Assembly (NCBI GenBank): GCA_015680685.1
Contig: MNCI01028452.1
Span: forward strand, 76,854-140,853
From: Gnetum montanum
Lineage: Eukaryota > Streptophyta > Gnetopsida > Gnetales > Gnetaceae
DNA length: 64,000 nt
Reading direction: 5' to 3'
Position 1 is the stretch's first letter, and the number at the start of each line of letters is the position of its first letter. Below the pieces are notes generated by a model. It did not search any database. It was not told the origin of the DNA and saw only the letters and a program-made list of their open reading frames with translations. This document shows, in pieces, positions 47,209-59,110 of this stretch. A program made the translations under genes and the position numbers.

Positions 47209-49109
47209 TGAAACACCACCAATTTCAAGCTTCTACATCTTCAATGACAAATTTTTCTAAGTGTCAAAACTTTGCAAATTGTTTCTAAGTATGGTGTTAT
47301 GCTCTCCAATGTCGCTAGCGTAGCACACATTAAGGCCTATTTTGCAAGATTTTTCTAAGTGTTAATAGTAGTCACATGAAATTTTTTTCTAATTGTCCTG
47401 CTATGCTTTGGATCTACTTGCTATGCTCCCCAGCATAGCTATCATAGCACACACTTCCATGGCCAGTTTGCACAAGTGCCAAGCTAGAAGTGGTCAAGGA
47501 TTCCTTGGGATGGATGAAACAGTTTGGCAAATTTCTTATCTCCTTGGTTGTCACACTTGCTACACTTCCTAGCATATCGAGCATGGCACATGTCCCAATA
47601 GCCTAAGTACCAAGCTAGAGGTTGTCAAAATTGCTTGGGATGGCAAAAATAGTTTGGAAAATTTTCCATCTCTTAGGTTGCTACACTCCACAGCGCAGCA
47701 AGCATGACACAAGTTCCAATGCCTAATTTTTCCTAAGTGTTGGACAAGAATTTGTCAGGCTAGCTTGACATGGAAGACACATTTGGCATATTTTCTAACT
47801 TCTGAGGCTACCTCTCCTACTACGTCCCAAAGCATAGCTAGCGTACCATGAAGGAGGATTGTAGATTTCATCAAAATTTGGCTAAGTGTCCCTACTACAC
47901 TCCCTAGTGTAGCTAGTGTAACTAGTGTGAAACATCAAAATTTTTCAAATTTTCACTAAGTGTTGTGTTATGCTCTAGAGCATAGCTAGCTTAACACTAG
48001 AGAAAAGCTTTTGATAGCCTCCAAAAGCCTCCAAAACTTAACATTAGCTTTCATGCCAACTCCGAAATTCCTTTGGTAACCAAAATCAGTAATTTTCATT
48101 TCTTTTGCACCCTCGTTGTTCTCCAAAATTGTCCCTATGGTTGGCCCTACTCGAAAGAGGGAAAGACATAGTCCCAAAGCGTAGCCTCCAAGTTGTACTA
48201 TTTTTTCACTATTTATAGGTACATTGCGGTCTTTCAAACTTTGGCACATGTAGTCCAAGTAGTGTAGTCACAATTTAGCAATCTCTAGGGACCCATTGCT
48301 ATCTTTTAGAGTGTAATACTTTGCTACCCTCATAAAAGTGTAACATATTAGCGTAACCCCATCTACACTCATGCCATGTGGAGCCCGATTTACATTTCAT
48401 GTTAAACCTAGCCCTATAAATACCCCAATGTTCAGCACTCTAGGGGTTGGAAAATCAAAAAAAAATATCAAGCATTTTAACTTTTTGAGCATCCCTAGCA
48501 CTCTCGCACCTGAGCATCTAAGCTTTGCACCTTGGCACCTTCCAAAATGTAGTCCACCATTACATTACACCCACAGAACATGGCAACAGCCAATGTAGCA
48601 AGTTCAGTCTCCACTACAGCAATTAGATCCACATCTTGGGCATCTCAGAGATTTTCATTACACTACAACACTACAACTATGCCTACCTAACGCCATGTAC
48701 CATTCTCACCTCTTTTCTAATAATAGTTACGCTCCCCATTTTTGGGGTGGTGCATTTTTTCTTTCTTAAGATTTTTTCGATTTCTTTTCCAAGAATTTTT
48801 GTTTGACATTAAGTATAACTCTTTCACTTCTCTACTATTTGATACATATTTGCACACTCATGTCATTGTTTTTAGGTTGAGACACCCTACTATGCTCTAG
48901 CTTAGCCAATCCTAGTGTCTGCACGTAATGCAGTATAAACCATTTTGCATATAGTCTTTTTAACACCATGTAAGTCCCTATCTAATCAACCAAACTATTT
49001 AGGATACCTTGTTTTCATTTGACAGCACCACCCTCACATGAATTCAAGGTTAGGTTGTATGCCCACCAACCTCTTGGTGTTCTAGCCACCAACATTTTTG
49101 GACATTACA
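47209..49109 (+). repeat. 5' LTR of element 2
   Basis: The LTR is 1901 bp, starting TGAAACACCACCAATT and ending GGACATTACA. The TATA box TATAAAT lies at 48415-48421. Seven imperfect palindromes of the GCTACGCTCC-x-AGCGTAGC type are spaced ~65-160 bp apart between 47309 and 47995. A minus-strand open frame at 47986-48258 is alignable in the 3' LTR, as expected for any LTR sequence. Confidence 0.85.
48415..48421 (+). promoter_or_regulatory. TATA box of element 2 5' LTR
   Basis: The context GCCCTATAAATACC is repeated in the 3' LTR at 63485. It would place transcription start near 48445, giving a U3 of about 1.2 kb. Confidence 0.6.
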
Positions 49110-49582
49110 ATTTTTTGCACTAGAAAAAGGGCCTTCCATTCCTTCTGTGTTCAAGGGTAGTCCCATGTGTTTTCCGCACCTCCATTACTGGTTGCAAGCT
49201 AGTGTAAATGTAACATCCCTATGGACCTACCACGGTAGTAGCAAGATCATAGGCCAACATAGGGGTTGTCTACATTTCAGTTGGTGTAGATTGATCCTAG
49301 TTGTTGGTTCCCCTAGAACCCCATAGGATGGAAAGCCTAACTGTGCCTGTTGTGTCAAGCTCTAAGCACTCTGGAGAGTGTAATAACTTCTCAAAGCATA
49401 ACAATCCCTCAAAGCATAATAAGTGTAACACTAGAGTTAGTCACCTTTTCATAGCATTTCTAGAGTTGGTCACTTTTTTGCCTGTTTTCGTAGTTTGCAT
49501 ACTTAGCCATTTTTTCAATGTTTTTTGCACTTAAGCATTTTCTATCAACACTTTCTTTTCTTAAATTTTTCTAAATAGCAAC
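49110..49582 (+). other. Leader of element 2 with primer-site-like block
   Basis: ATTTTTTGCACTAGAAAAAG followed by GGCC comes right after the LTR and aligns with TTTTTGGTGCTAGAAGGAG of element 1, differing mostly by G-to-A changes. The remainder is noncoding and similar in length to the element 1 leader. Confidence 0.6.
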
Positions 49583-52236
49583 ATGAATCCCATGAACACT
49601 TCAACCTCTACTTTGAACATGGTGGTAGCTCATCCCATTTAGCAGGTGGTAGACATTGAGCCACCACTCAATCTTGTATAACCATAATGACAGTTACTTA
49701 GACTACGTAATCAATTTCCTGAATATAGAGAGTTGGACAATGAAAAATATAACTTCCTTTGTGTGAAGTTTCAAGTGGGCCTATCCCTAGACCACCAATA
49801 AATAGAAGCAAAGTGTAGCTTTGAAATCATTCACAGAAATGGAAAGGAGTTCAATCATATCTTTGATGCATTCATCCCACTCAATGACACCTTTAGGTGG
49901 CCACTAGACCAACTCATTAGGGTAAGTGGAACAAAAGAACAAGATGCGGCATCAAATTATGATGAGCCCTTACAAGCTACGAAAGAGGAGTTTGTGTCTT
50001 GTTTAGACAATGGTATCCCATTTTATGCCTCTATCCAATAGCCTACCTCCACTTTTGTTCCACACCAGTCATAGTCATCTACCTTCTTTGAGGTAACAAC
50101 GTCACTTTCACCATCCAAGTTCATGCTTCTGGTAGCTAGCCACCAAGTACTATATGCACAAAAAGTGCAAGACCTTATACCACTTTTCCCTTTGTCATCT
50201 CCTCCCAATCTATGTAGCCGTGAACTCTATTCATATGTGCATGCAATGCCTATATCTCAACCACAAACAATACATGTGGTGGGCTGTGAACTCTATTCCT
50301 ATGGTACAATTGTCACACATCCCACAATACATGCAACAACAAACTCAACAAGCATCCCATGTGGTGGCATAGCCCACGGTAGGGCTATGGGCCACTTAAA
50401 TGACACCATAGGCAATGCAATTAGTGCAACCTACTACATCATCCCCAAGTTTGGACCAAGCATTCCAACTCATTTAAACTCTCATAGAGGAGGTTAGGTG
50501 ACTTAAAGTGGCTAACTTAGAAATAGTTCATGTGATAGACTTCTATCAAGATGACCCCATCAATCCTACGATCCTGCCACTAACTCTACCTCCTAGGGTC
50601 CAACTTCCTCAATTCACGAAATACAATGGTGAGGAGGACCCCAACACCCACCTTGTAACTTTTCATTTTGAATGCTTACTTTTGCAAGCATGGCCACATG
50701 CAATCATCTACATCTTTACCATGTCCTTGATTGGCAAGGCTCTTGATTGGTATCACGCACTCCCTAGAGCTTCTATATCAACTTTGGAGGAGCTTCTTAG
50801 CTAATTTGTAACTTGCTTCAAGTCCAACTTGAAGCTTGAGACCACCCTAGACCAACTAGTGAACATCAAGCAAGGAGTGCTAAAGCCAATACAAAAATTC
50901 ATATAATGTTGGAGCACTTCCCTCAATGAAATTCATGAGCCAATAGTGAAAACTCATCTTCTGGCTATCTTTAAGGGTGTAGTAAATGACTTTATCAAGT
51001 CAAAACTGTATGACTTAGGTCCACGCTCTCTCAGCTAATAATTTGCTTAAATGAAGAGCATACAAGATGCAATAGAAGCAAGTAAGCACTTAGCCTATGT
51101 GGCCTATAAAAATGCACATATAAAAAAGGACAAGGAAAAAGGAAAGACAACAACAACTGTTGCAGCTGTGACTGATGAAGCTAAACCCAACAACACTAAG
51201 CCAATGGCTAAGGTGCCTAAAGCCCCATCCAACAACAACAAGGCATTAGGTTTTTGCATTGTGGAAACCAACCAGCTTACATCATCAATGGCCATAGGAA
51301 AAACTTCCCAAAGGCCAAACTTTGAGTGCAAGGATCACTCAAAGTATACCCCCTTACCCATTAAGCTATCTGAGCTCTTGGATCAGTTGCTTAATGTTGG
51401 GCACATCCAACACAAACAAATGTCTAAGGACACATGAAAATGCCATGAGAGGTACTGTGAGGTCATCAGAAACCCTTCTATAACTATGTCAAATAAGCCC
51501 CTGGTCCCTAAAAACTTTAGATTGGACTGATTCTACAACTATCATCAGTTGCATGGCCATGACACAAACTACTACTTAGTGTTTAAAGATGATATTCAAT
51601 GCATGATTAATCAAGGAAAACTAGTCCTTGATGAAAGCAACCTTGTATGACTAGAAAATCAATTAATGAAATTCTATAAGAACCTCCTCAATACTAGTGG
51701 TGTAGGTTACATCATCAATGCTATCAATGTTGATGACAACGTAGAACTGGCACATGAATCATTTGTGGTTCGTGTGCCCTCTAGTGATGTTGGGGCCTCA
51801 ATGTCGATTAGACCACAAACCCCTTTTGTCATCAAAGTGCCACCTCAGACATCCATGACATCCTTTGTGATTAGGACCTTGTATCACATTGCAACAATGG
51901 CAACCTAGACACCTTTTTCATTTGGGTGCCAACACATGTGGACNAAATGTATGGACTTAGGTCCACCTAAGCTTGTCTTTTTTTCAGGCATCCCCATGGC
52001 CTCATCATCTCAGATTGCCAGCTTGAATGCAAATAACCAATGAATGAGCACTAAGGCTCAAAAGCCTGCTACATAATCAAAGGTTAAATATCCTTCCTAG
52101 GATATTTGTCTCTTAGGATGTATGGAAGAGGTAAAGGCCACCAAAACAATAGATAATAAAAAAATATTTCTTGGATGCACTGGCACAAGTTGAATGAGCT
52201 CTCAAACAAAAGAACACAACATTAAGCCTATACAAC
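49583..52236 (+). pseudogene. Gag of element 2 (broken)
   Basis: It starts at ATG 49583 (MNPMNTSTS). The gag core is best preserved at 50508-50804: MANLEIVHVIDFYQDDP, PRVQLPQFTKYNGEEDPNTH and GKALDWYHALPRASISTLEE, nearly identical to element 1. SIQDAIEASKHLAYVAYKNA lies at about 51051. A knuckle-like FYNYHQLHGHDTNYYL lies near 51531-51577. A T/P/S-rich linker to protease follows. An ambiguous base occurs at 51944. Confidence 0.85.
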
Positions 52237-53110
52237 TTGATAATGACTTCCTCTGCTCATCTTGAGGCATTGGTTCACATGCTGACATCTATATCTATTA
52301 AGGAGGATATTCCAATAGATGAAAAGGCCATTCACACTATAATACTTCCCCCCACAACCCAAGAGTCAAGGTCAACACCCTTGACATTTCATGATGAGGT
52401 AGTCAAGGTTGTTCCTGAAAAGGGTCAAGTAACCAGTGTGCCTATGTTTATAACAATTCATGTAGGCCAATATAAAATTTGTAGCATGCACGTCGATGAC
52501 AGGGTGGTAACCAATTCCATCCCATTCCATATCATTGACAAGCTTGGCTTGGATGATTAGATCAAGCTGACACAATCAACATGCTTGAAATCCTTTAATG
52601 GAGCACATGTTGTTGTAAAAGCAATAGTCATAATAACTTTCATGGTAGGGGAGCAATTCCCCACTAATGCTAAATTTATTATAGTTGAAAAAATGCCTAG
52701 ATTCAACCTAATCCTAGGGAGGTCTTGGTTAGCCTAGCTATGGGCAGTTTCTTCACCTATTCACCAAGAGATCCACTTGTCTTATGAGGGTAGAGAGGTG
52801 GTGATATATGGTGATAATGTAACCATCAACAATGTAGATATAGAACAAGGGGTCAGAGGTAGAGTTCTCTGAATACACACCGCCCATTCAAGGTGAAAGT
52901 CACTGTTATCTGATTGATCCTAAATAACCAAGCAAAGTGAGAGACCTTCCTGAGGGAGCTTTCTAGTTAAAATTTCCTTTTTGTGCAACAAATGAAGGTA
53001 TACGTGAATATCATCTTGTGCCTCCTAGTCCTTACACACCTCCTAACCTACATTAGGTTATAAAACACCTATATGACTAAGGCATGCCATTAGTTCGCCT
53101 ACATATTTCA
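52237..53110 (+). pseudogene. Aspartic protease of element 2 (broken)
   Basis: ICSMHVDDRVVTNSIPFHII marks the active-site strand, altered as in element 1 (VDD in place of VDGG). KLGLDD follows. PRFNLILGRSWLA near 52695-52735 is the C-terminal motif, followed by SSPIHQEIHLSYEGREVVIY. Coding sequence with PPSPYTPPNLH continues to about 53110, where the repeat tract begins. Confidence 0.8.
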
Positions 53111-53214
53111 CTTACCCTTTTTTCTTTGCTTGTATAGTTACAATTGCATTATTATTTACATCATGTATTAGTTATTTCATTTCTTTGATTCATGCAGTTT
53201 CATTCAACATTTTT

Positions 53215-53515
53215 GAACAAAACAAATGACCTAAAAAGGCCTTTAACTATCGCATGGCCTACTAAGGCCTAAAATTGGTAGCTTGCTCCCTTTTATGCCA
53301 TGGCCCAAAAAGGTCTTAAACTATCACATGGCTCACTAAGGCCTAAAACTAGCAACCAACTTCTTTCTCACACTATGGTCCAAAATGGCTTTAAAGTAGC
53401 AATGGCCTAAAATGGCCTTAATCTAATGATGGCCTAAAATGTCCTTAAACTAGCGATGGCCCTTCCGCCATGTCCTTAAACTAGCATGGAACCCACAAGG
53501 GGCCGAATTGCATCA
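53215..53515 (+). repeat. GGCCTAAAATGGCCTTAAAC repeat tract in element 2
   Basis: About eight degenerate units contain GGCCTAAAA-GGCCTTAAACTA. It sits just beyond the 3' end of the antisense gene, as the 18120-18320 tract does in element 1. Confidence 0.7.
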
Positions 53516-53716
53516 ATCAAATTGCAAGTTAAAATTACAACAACATTACATAAAATACAAAAAAATGACAAGAAAATAATCATCACATTTCCATTAAATT
53601 ATCAACAAGATATATAGTTCAAGTTTACATCTAGGACATAAAATCTCCAAAAGTACAAAATTTCCCAATAGCAAGGCTACATTTTACGCATTTTAGCCTG
53701 TAGTGTGTAGTAGGAG

Positions 53717-55000
53717 CTAAGGTTCTTCTTCTTCCTCTTCATCTGCTGCTCTGCTAGGTCCTGTGCCATCACCTAGAACCTAAATTAAATGAAAATAAAA
53801 TAGTGAATTAGCCAAAAAATAAGGTAACATGCAAAATTATAATAAAGTAAATAAAAATAATGTAAAATAGACCAACCTAAGAAGGACATGCATCCATGTC
53901 TGGGGGCATCTTGTCAAGGCCTACCTCCAAGCATCAAAGGATTTTGTCCTTCAATAACCATGTCCAATCGTCCTCACCAAGGTCAAAACCTATGAGGGTT
54001 TTTCCTTTCTCTATAGCTATCCATGAAGGCAACCCTGACAAAAATCTAGTAGAAGTGACCTCTCCTAAAGGTACAACGATGTGTCTCTCTAGGGTTTCAC
54101 TCACCACTACATTGCTAGTGAATAGTTCATAAGCCTATGTTGCACCAATTGCATCAAGAAATAATATTAATGGGTTCATGATGATGTAGTTCATAATGAT
54201 TTTACCTTTACTTATTACAACTATGATTATGATTGGAATATGTCTCTCTAGGTTCAATGATTATGCTAGTTGCCCACTCAGAATCCAACTAGCTGAGAGC
54301 TTGACACCTCTCATAAGATTTAAAATATTGGTGAGGAAGTTTCACCAGGTCTACCCCAATCTACCAATCATTACTGCATGAACATTCTCAAAAGATGAGA
54401 ATTATTATAGGGTAGTGAGAGTCAAATTTAATGTCCCCTCTTCATCATGGAGGCCATCTGCATCAATGGTAAACCTGGCAATGGACATGACTAGTTAGCA
54501 TCTTAAGTCATAATCTAATAGGTAATACAAGAAATCATAAGAGGACTCACCCTCCAACACAATACACCATACCAAGTGGATTCTAGAAAAGAGTGTGTAT
54601 GCATCGGGAAAAGAATAAAGTGTTGTTCTTTTTATAGCATTGAAATTATAGCATCCCCCAGATCCTAGACAAAGGCCTAAAGCCCTTGCGGCCCTAGCCT
54701 AAACTTTCTACTCCTTCATTTCCAGTAGGCTCATTAGATATGAACCTTAGGATGCCTTGGTTCACCCCAGGCAATAGCATTTTTGTTATGACATCCACTG
54801 CTTCAGTTACCAAGTGTGACCATATCATCACACTAAAGTGGCGAAGAAAAAATTCCAAGAATTGTTGTGCTCCTAACCTAAACCATATCACCTAGTGACC
54901 TAGACATGTGTCTAGTATAAGTACATTCAATATGGGCTCACTCATGCAACACAAGATACCCACTAGCTTAACTACCATGAGGATGGGTTTTAACAATACC
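53717..55000 (-). pseudogene. Antisense gene of element 2, middle exons deleted
   Basis: This is the homologue of the element 1 antisense gene, again opposite to gag-pol and between protease and RT. The first phosphatase-like exon spans 55000-54551 (KPILMVVKLVGILCC; FLEFFLRHFSVMIWSH). The next intron keeps the donor GTGAGTCC and acceptor TTGCCAG, in the same phase as element 1. The next exon starts FTIDADGLHDEEGTLNL at 54474. The sequence then jumps, near 54210-54180, into the last long exon (VVVSETLERHI; SWIAIEKGKTLIGFDLGEDD; 54160-53877). The final intron is followed by an exon at 53779-53717 with GPSRAADEEEEEEP and TAG. The equivalents of exon 3 to exon 5 in element 1 are missing, as if deleted from within intron 2 into exon 6. 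Function is unknown. Confidence 0.7.
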
Positions 55001-56400
55001 CTACAACCACAATAGTGACAAGATTGAAAAAATGCATAAAATATTAGACTTGACATACTTAACTTTTCACCAAGCCCCATGAAAAAGGGACATTGGCATA
55101 CCCATCTAACATGCATAGTCCCCAATAGGGCACAACACTAATATCTACATTGCATATTTACCAATATTATAACTTTGAAAGTATCAAAAAATTCACTAAC
55201 TATTGGTTACACTCCCCAAGAGCATAACCTTCAAAGTTACAAAATTTTTTCTAACTATCGGTTACGCTCCCTGTAGAGCATAACCCTAGGCTACACTCCC
55301 CACCAAGCGTAACAACTGCAAAAATTTTGTTGGCTACGCTCCTTGTAAAGTGTAACGACTACAAAAACTTTCAACTGTCAAAAAATTTCAAACTGTAGGG
55401 TATGCTCACTACAAAGTGTAACCTATTAACTATGTTTTTTATAGAGCATGATGCTAGAGGATCAAAATTTTTCTAACTTTTTTTACTATGCTCTCAAGAA
55501 CGTACCTTGGTGTGACAACCGTGACCCTTACAGTCACCTTGCCTAAAATGTTATGCTCTGTATTCATCTTCAAGCCACCTTAGCCATAGCTAAAAATAAA
55601 TAAAACAAAAAATGTGTGTGTGTGCACAAAACATTTTAGCTTTGTCCCACACCGCACGCAAGATGCCAAAAAATTCTTATCCTATGTCACATGTGGGATG
55701 CTAAGAAAACCTCTATCCCATGCCACATGTGGGACACCAAAAAACACTTGTCCCATGTCATGCACGGGATGCTAAGAAAACCGCTATCCTGCACTACACA
55801 CAGTACACAAACCCTCTCAACAAGACCTAGAAATCCACAAAAAATGCACTATGTGCACTCCCTCTTTTGGCTGTGGCTCAAAGTAGCCATAGTGGCAGTG
55901 GCAATCTGTTCCCTGGGTAGGCCACCCTCAATACCTCAAAACCCCAAAGTGAATAAGAAGAAGGGAAAGAAATCACAAAGGAAGAGCATAGCACCTTACC
56001 TTGTCAATAGTGTCTCTCTCTAGTCCTCTATGTGTGCCCTAGGAAGGTGCTTCAATGTGTGTTCTCCTTCATCCACATTGGTGAGGCTAGGGTATTGGCG
56101 TTTACTATGACACATCATGGTTGATCATCATACTCTTACTTTCTTTCTTCTCTTTGTTACACTCTAGCTTCCTCTCTTTCGTCACTACGCTCTATCTCCC
56201 TTCTCCTTAATCACACTATGCACAGTGACTATTTGCTTCAACTCTAAAAATAATAGGATTGACTATGGTAAAACTCATATTTACACCCTCCCAGGTTGAA
56301 GGACATGTCACCCTCTTAGGCCTTGTCCCATGTCTCACATGTAACATGGGATGAAAATAGCACCTATAGTTAGAAAATTTTTCTAACTTTTCTAGCATCC
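55001..56400 (-). promoter_or_regulatory. 5' region of the element 2 antisense gene
   Basis: In antisense orientation it holds a decayed TATA-like TGTAAATATG (about 56287-56278) and a possible 5' exon with a donor CAAGGTAAGG near 56003. It also holds a GGGATGCTAAGAAAACC array (55625-55790) and GGTTACGCTC-type repeats (55200-55440). The layout parallels 13046-14400 of element 1 only loosely. No coding function is claimed. Confidence 0.4.
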
Positions 56401-56849
56401 CCTACTTAGAAAATGTTTTACATTTTTCTAACTACCCAATAAATGCTCAACTTAGCCCCACATTTAAAATCTCCCAAGCCTTACTTAAACCCATGTTTTC
56501 TACATAAACCATGATCCACTATGACTTTAAAGTAGCAATTTTAAGGCCAATTGAGGCCTCAAAATTACTTTACATACTTGTTTATTTGATCCAACAACTA
56601 CATAGTTAGGAGAATTTTCATAACATTGTCTTTCTTATTTTATGCATTTTATCTTATTAAGACAAGTGCCACTTGACATTTTTTCTAGTTGTTTTATAGG
56701 ATTTTTGGCAAGATTGTAGAATGAATGTATACGAGTGTCTTCATTAACCCTTGGTCTTGACTGGACCTTACAGTGATTCCATGAGATGTGTAAACACTGA
56801 ACTCCTAGATTTTGAGCCTATGACTTATGACACAAATGTTGCATCCCTA

Positions 56850-58073
56850 AAGACATCTCTAGACTGGCCAGACCATCTAGTTAGAGCTCTTGACCTAGTT
56901 AGATGACGTAACTGAGGATCTTCTCATAGAAGTCCCTGTAGTAACATGTAAAGGCAAGGCAAAGACATTGAAACTTAGTTCTTTGTTATAGTCTCAAATT
57001 AAACAAATCATATCTAAAGTCCTTAAAAATAATGTCAAGGTGTTCACATGATCCTACGAGGACATGCCAGGCCTGGAACCTTGCATAATACAACACAACA
57101 TTATCCTTGATCCTCGCATAAAACTAGTCAAACAAAAGGCTTGTAAGGTCAAGCCTAAGGTGGCATTGGTAGTTTGCGATGAAATCACTAAGCTTTATAA
57201 AGCTGGTTTCACTTAAGCAGTTGACTACACTGACTTGGTTTCAAACATCATAGTTGTCCCTAAGAAAAATGGAAGTATACGCATTTGCATAATTTCTAGG
57301 ACTTGAACAAGGCAACCATCAAAGATTATTTTTCATTACCTAGTATTGACCAACTCATCGATACTACAACTAGTCATGCCTTGTTGTCCTTTATGGGCAG
57401 GTTCTCAAGGTACAACCAAATTTGGATCAACCCATAGCACTAACTCAGCACCATCTTCATGACCCCTTGGGGTATGTTTTACTATATAATGATGTCCTTT
57501 GGACTAAAGAATGTAGGAGCAACCTACCAACATGCAATGACATATATCTTTAGTGATTATCTACTAGATTTTCTCAATGACTATGTTGATGACATAGTGG
57601 TTAAGTTCAAGGTAGCTCACAACCACACAGATGACTTGGACCATGTCCTCAAACATTGCCTTAGACATGATCTTAGGCTAAACCCCAAGAAGTATGTCTT
57701 TGGCATCAAAACTAGTTACATTCTAGGATTTGTAGTATTAAAAGCAAGTATATGTTTAGATCCTAATAACGTTAAGGCTATCACCAAATTAATGCCATTG
57801 AAAAATATTAAGGAGCTACATGGGTTACAAGGTAGATTAAAATTCATACATAGGTTTATAGCCATGTTGACTGATAAGTTGCAGACAATGCAACATTTGC
57901 TCAAAAAGGGGATCCACTTTGAGTGGATAGCTCAATGCCAAGAGGCATTTGACAACCTTAAAAAGGAGCTAGCTCAACTCCCAACAATCTACCCTCCACA
58001 AGGAGATAAGCCATTCTACATTTACCTTTCACCCTTAGACATGTCCATTGCTTCTCTACTTTGCCAAAAGTGA
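56850..58073 (+). pseudogene. Reverse transcriptase of element 2 (broken)
   Basis: Pre-RT FTWSYEDMPGLEPCIIQHNI precedes the palm, which has SNIIVVPKKNGSIRICI, LNKATIKDYFSLPSIDQLID and TPWGMFYYIMMSFGLKNVGA. From 57459 to 58073 the frame is open for 204 residues and includes the intact catalytic box YVDDIVV near 57583 and the start of RNase H (FEWIAQCQEAFDNLKKEL; PFYIYLSPLDMSIASLLCQK). It is better preserved than element 1 RT. Confidence 0.9.
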
Positions 58074-58090
58074 GATGATGGATTCAAAGT

Positions 58091-58468
58091 CCAAGTTTAC
58101 TACTTAATCCATGTGCTAGTGGCCCATGAGGAAAAATAAAATGATGTAGAAAAAAACTATCTCACCTTAGTCTTTTCCCTCAAAAAATGAAGACACTATC
58201 TCTTCCACAGTCAGGTTAATGTTATCTGCAAAAGTAATGTACTTTAGGAAATTACTAAAAACATGTACAAAAGTAGTTACCAAGTTTACTACTTAATCCA
58301 TGTGCTAGTAGCCCATGAGGCAAAATACAATGATGTAGAAAAAAATTATCTCACCTTAGTCTTTTCCCTCAAAAAATGAAGACACTATCTCTTCCACAGT
58401 CAGGTTAATGTTATCTGCAAAAGTAATGTACTTCAGGAAATTACTAAAAACATGTATAAAAGTAGTTA
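58091..58468 (+). repeat. 189-bp tandem duplication in RNase H of element 2
   Basis: 58091-58279 and 58280-58468 are two head-to-tail copies differing at only a handful of positions. They cover the RNase H segment ending in the NVICKSNVL(Q/R) strand. The length is a multiple of three, so the frame is not shifted. Element 1 has one copy. Confidence 0.85.
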
Positions 58469-59110
58469 AATTGCACAGTGGAAGATAATAACCATAGAGT
58501 TGGACCTGCACTACATAGCATAAGTATCCACAAAGGGTCAAGCAATAGATGCACAACTCACAGCTTCACCTATACATGATCAAGCAACAATAGATTTAGA
58601 ATTCTCAAATGAGCATATCAATAGCATAAGTCAAGTGCCTACAAGCTTTGAAGTAGTTTTACACTTTGATGGTGCTTCAACCACATAAGGTGGTAGTCCT
58701 GTTGCTATTATTACATTTCCCTCCAGGGAGATCTAACCCTTCACATACCATTTTTCATTTCCTTGCACAAATAATGTGCCATAGTATGAAGGTCCCCTTA
58801 AAGGTTTCTTAATAGCTCACAATTTAAAAATTCAAAACATAGTAATCTAAGGTGATTCATAGGTTTTTTTCAAGAAAGTTATAGAGGTTTATGGTTGCAA
58901 GTCACAACATTTACAACCTTACTGTGATTTGGCAAAACACTTGCTCAAACAATTTGCAATTACAGATGTCCAAAATATTCCCCGTAATGAAAATGCCATT
59001 GCTAATCCATTAGCCACTTTAGCCTTAAGCATAGCACCCAACATGTTTTCTGCCTTACTTTCTTTGATAGTGGTTGCACCGAACCTATCACTCAAATAAA
59101 AAGCATTACA
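58469..59110 (+). pseudogene. Archaeal-type RNase H of element 2 (broken)
   Basis: VVLHFDGAS, then CTNNVP-YEGPLKGFLIAHNL, a decayed GDS motif, YGCKSQHLQPYCDLAKHLLK and IPRNENAIANPLATLALSI match the second RNase H of Tat elements, as in element 1. Confidence 0.85.

Noticed and set aside
47986-48258. Minus-strand 90-codon frame in the LTR of element 2, repeated at 63061-63303, looking like a conserved protein (VQLGGYALGLCLSLFRVGPT).
   Set aside because: Both copies lie in paired LTRs, so similarity is expected by descent. The corresponding part of the element 1 LTR is interrupted and shifts frame, so there is no sign of coding constraint.
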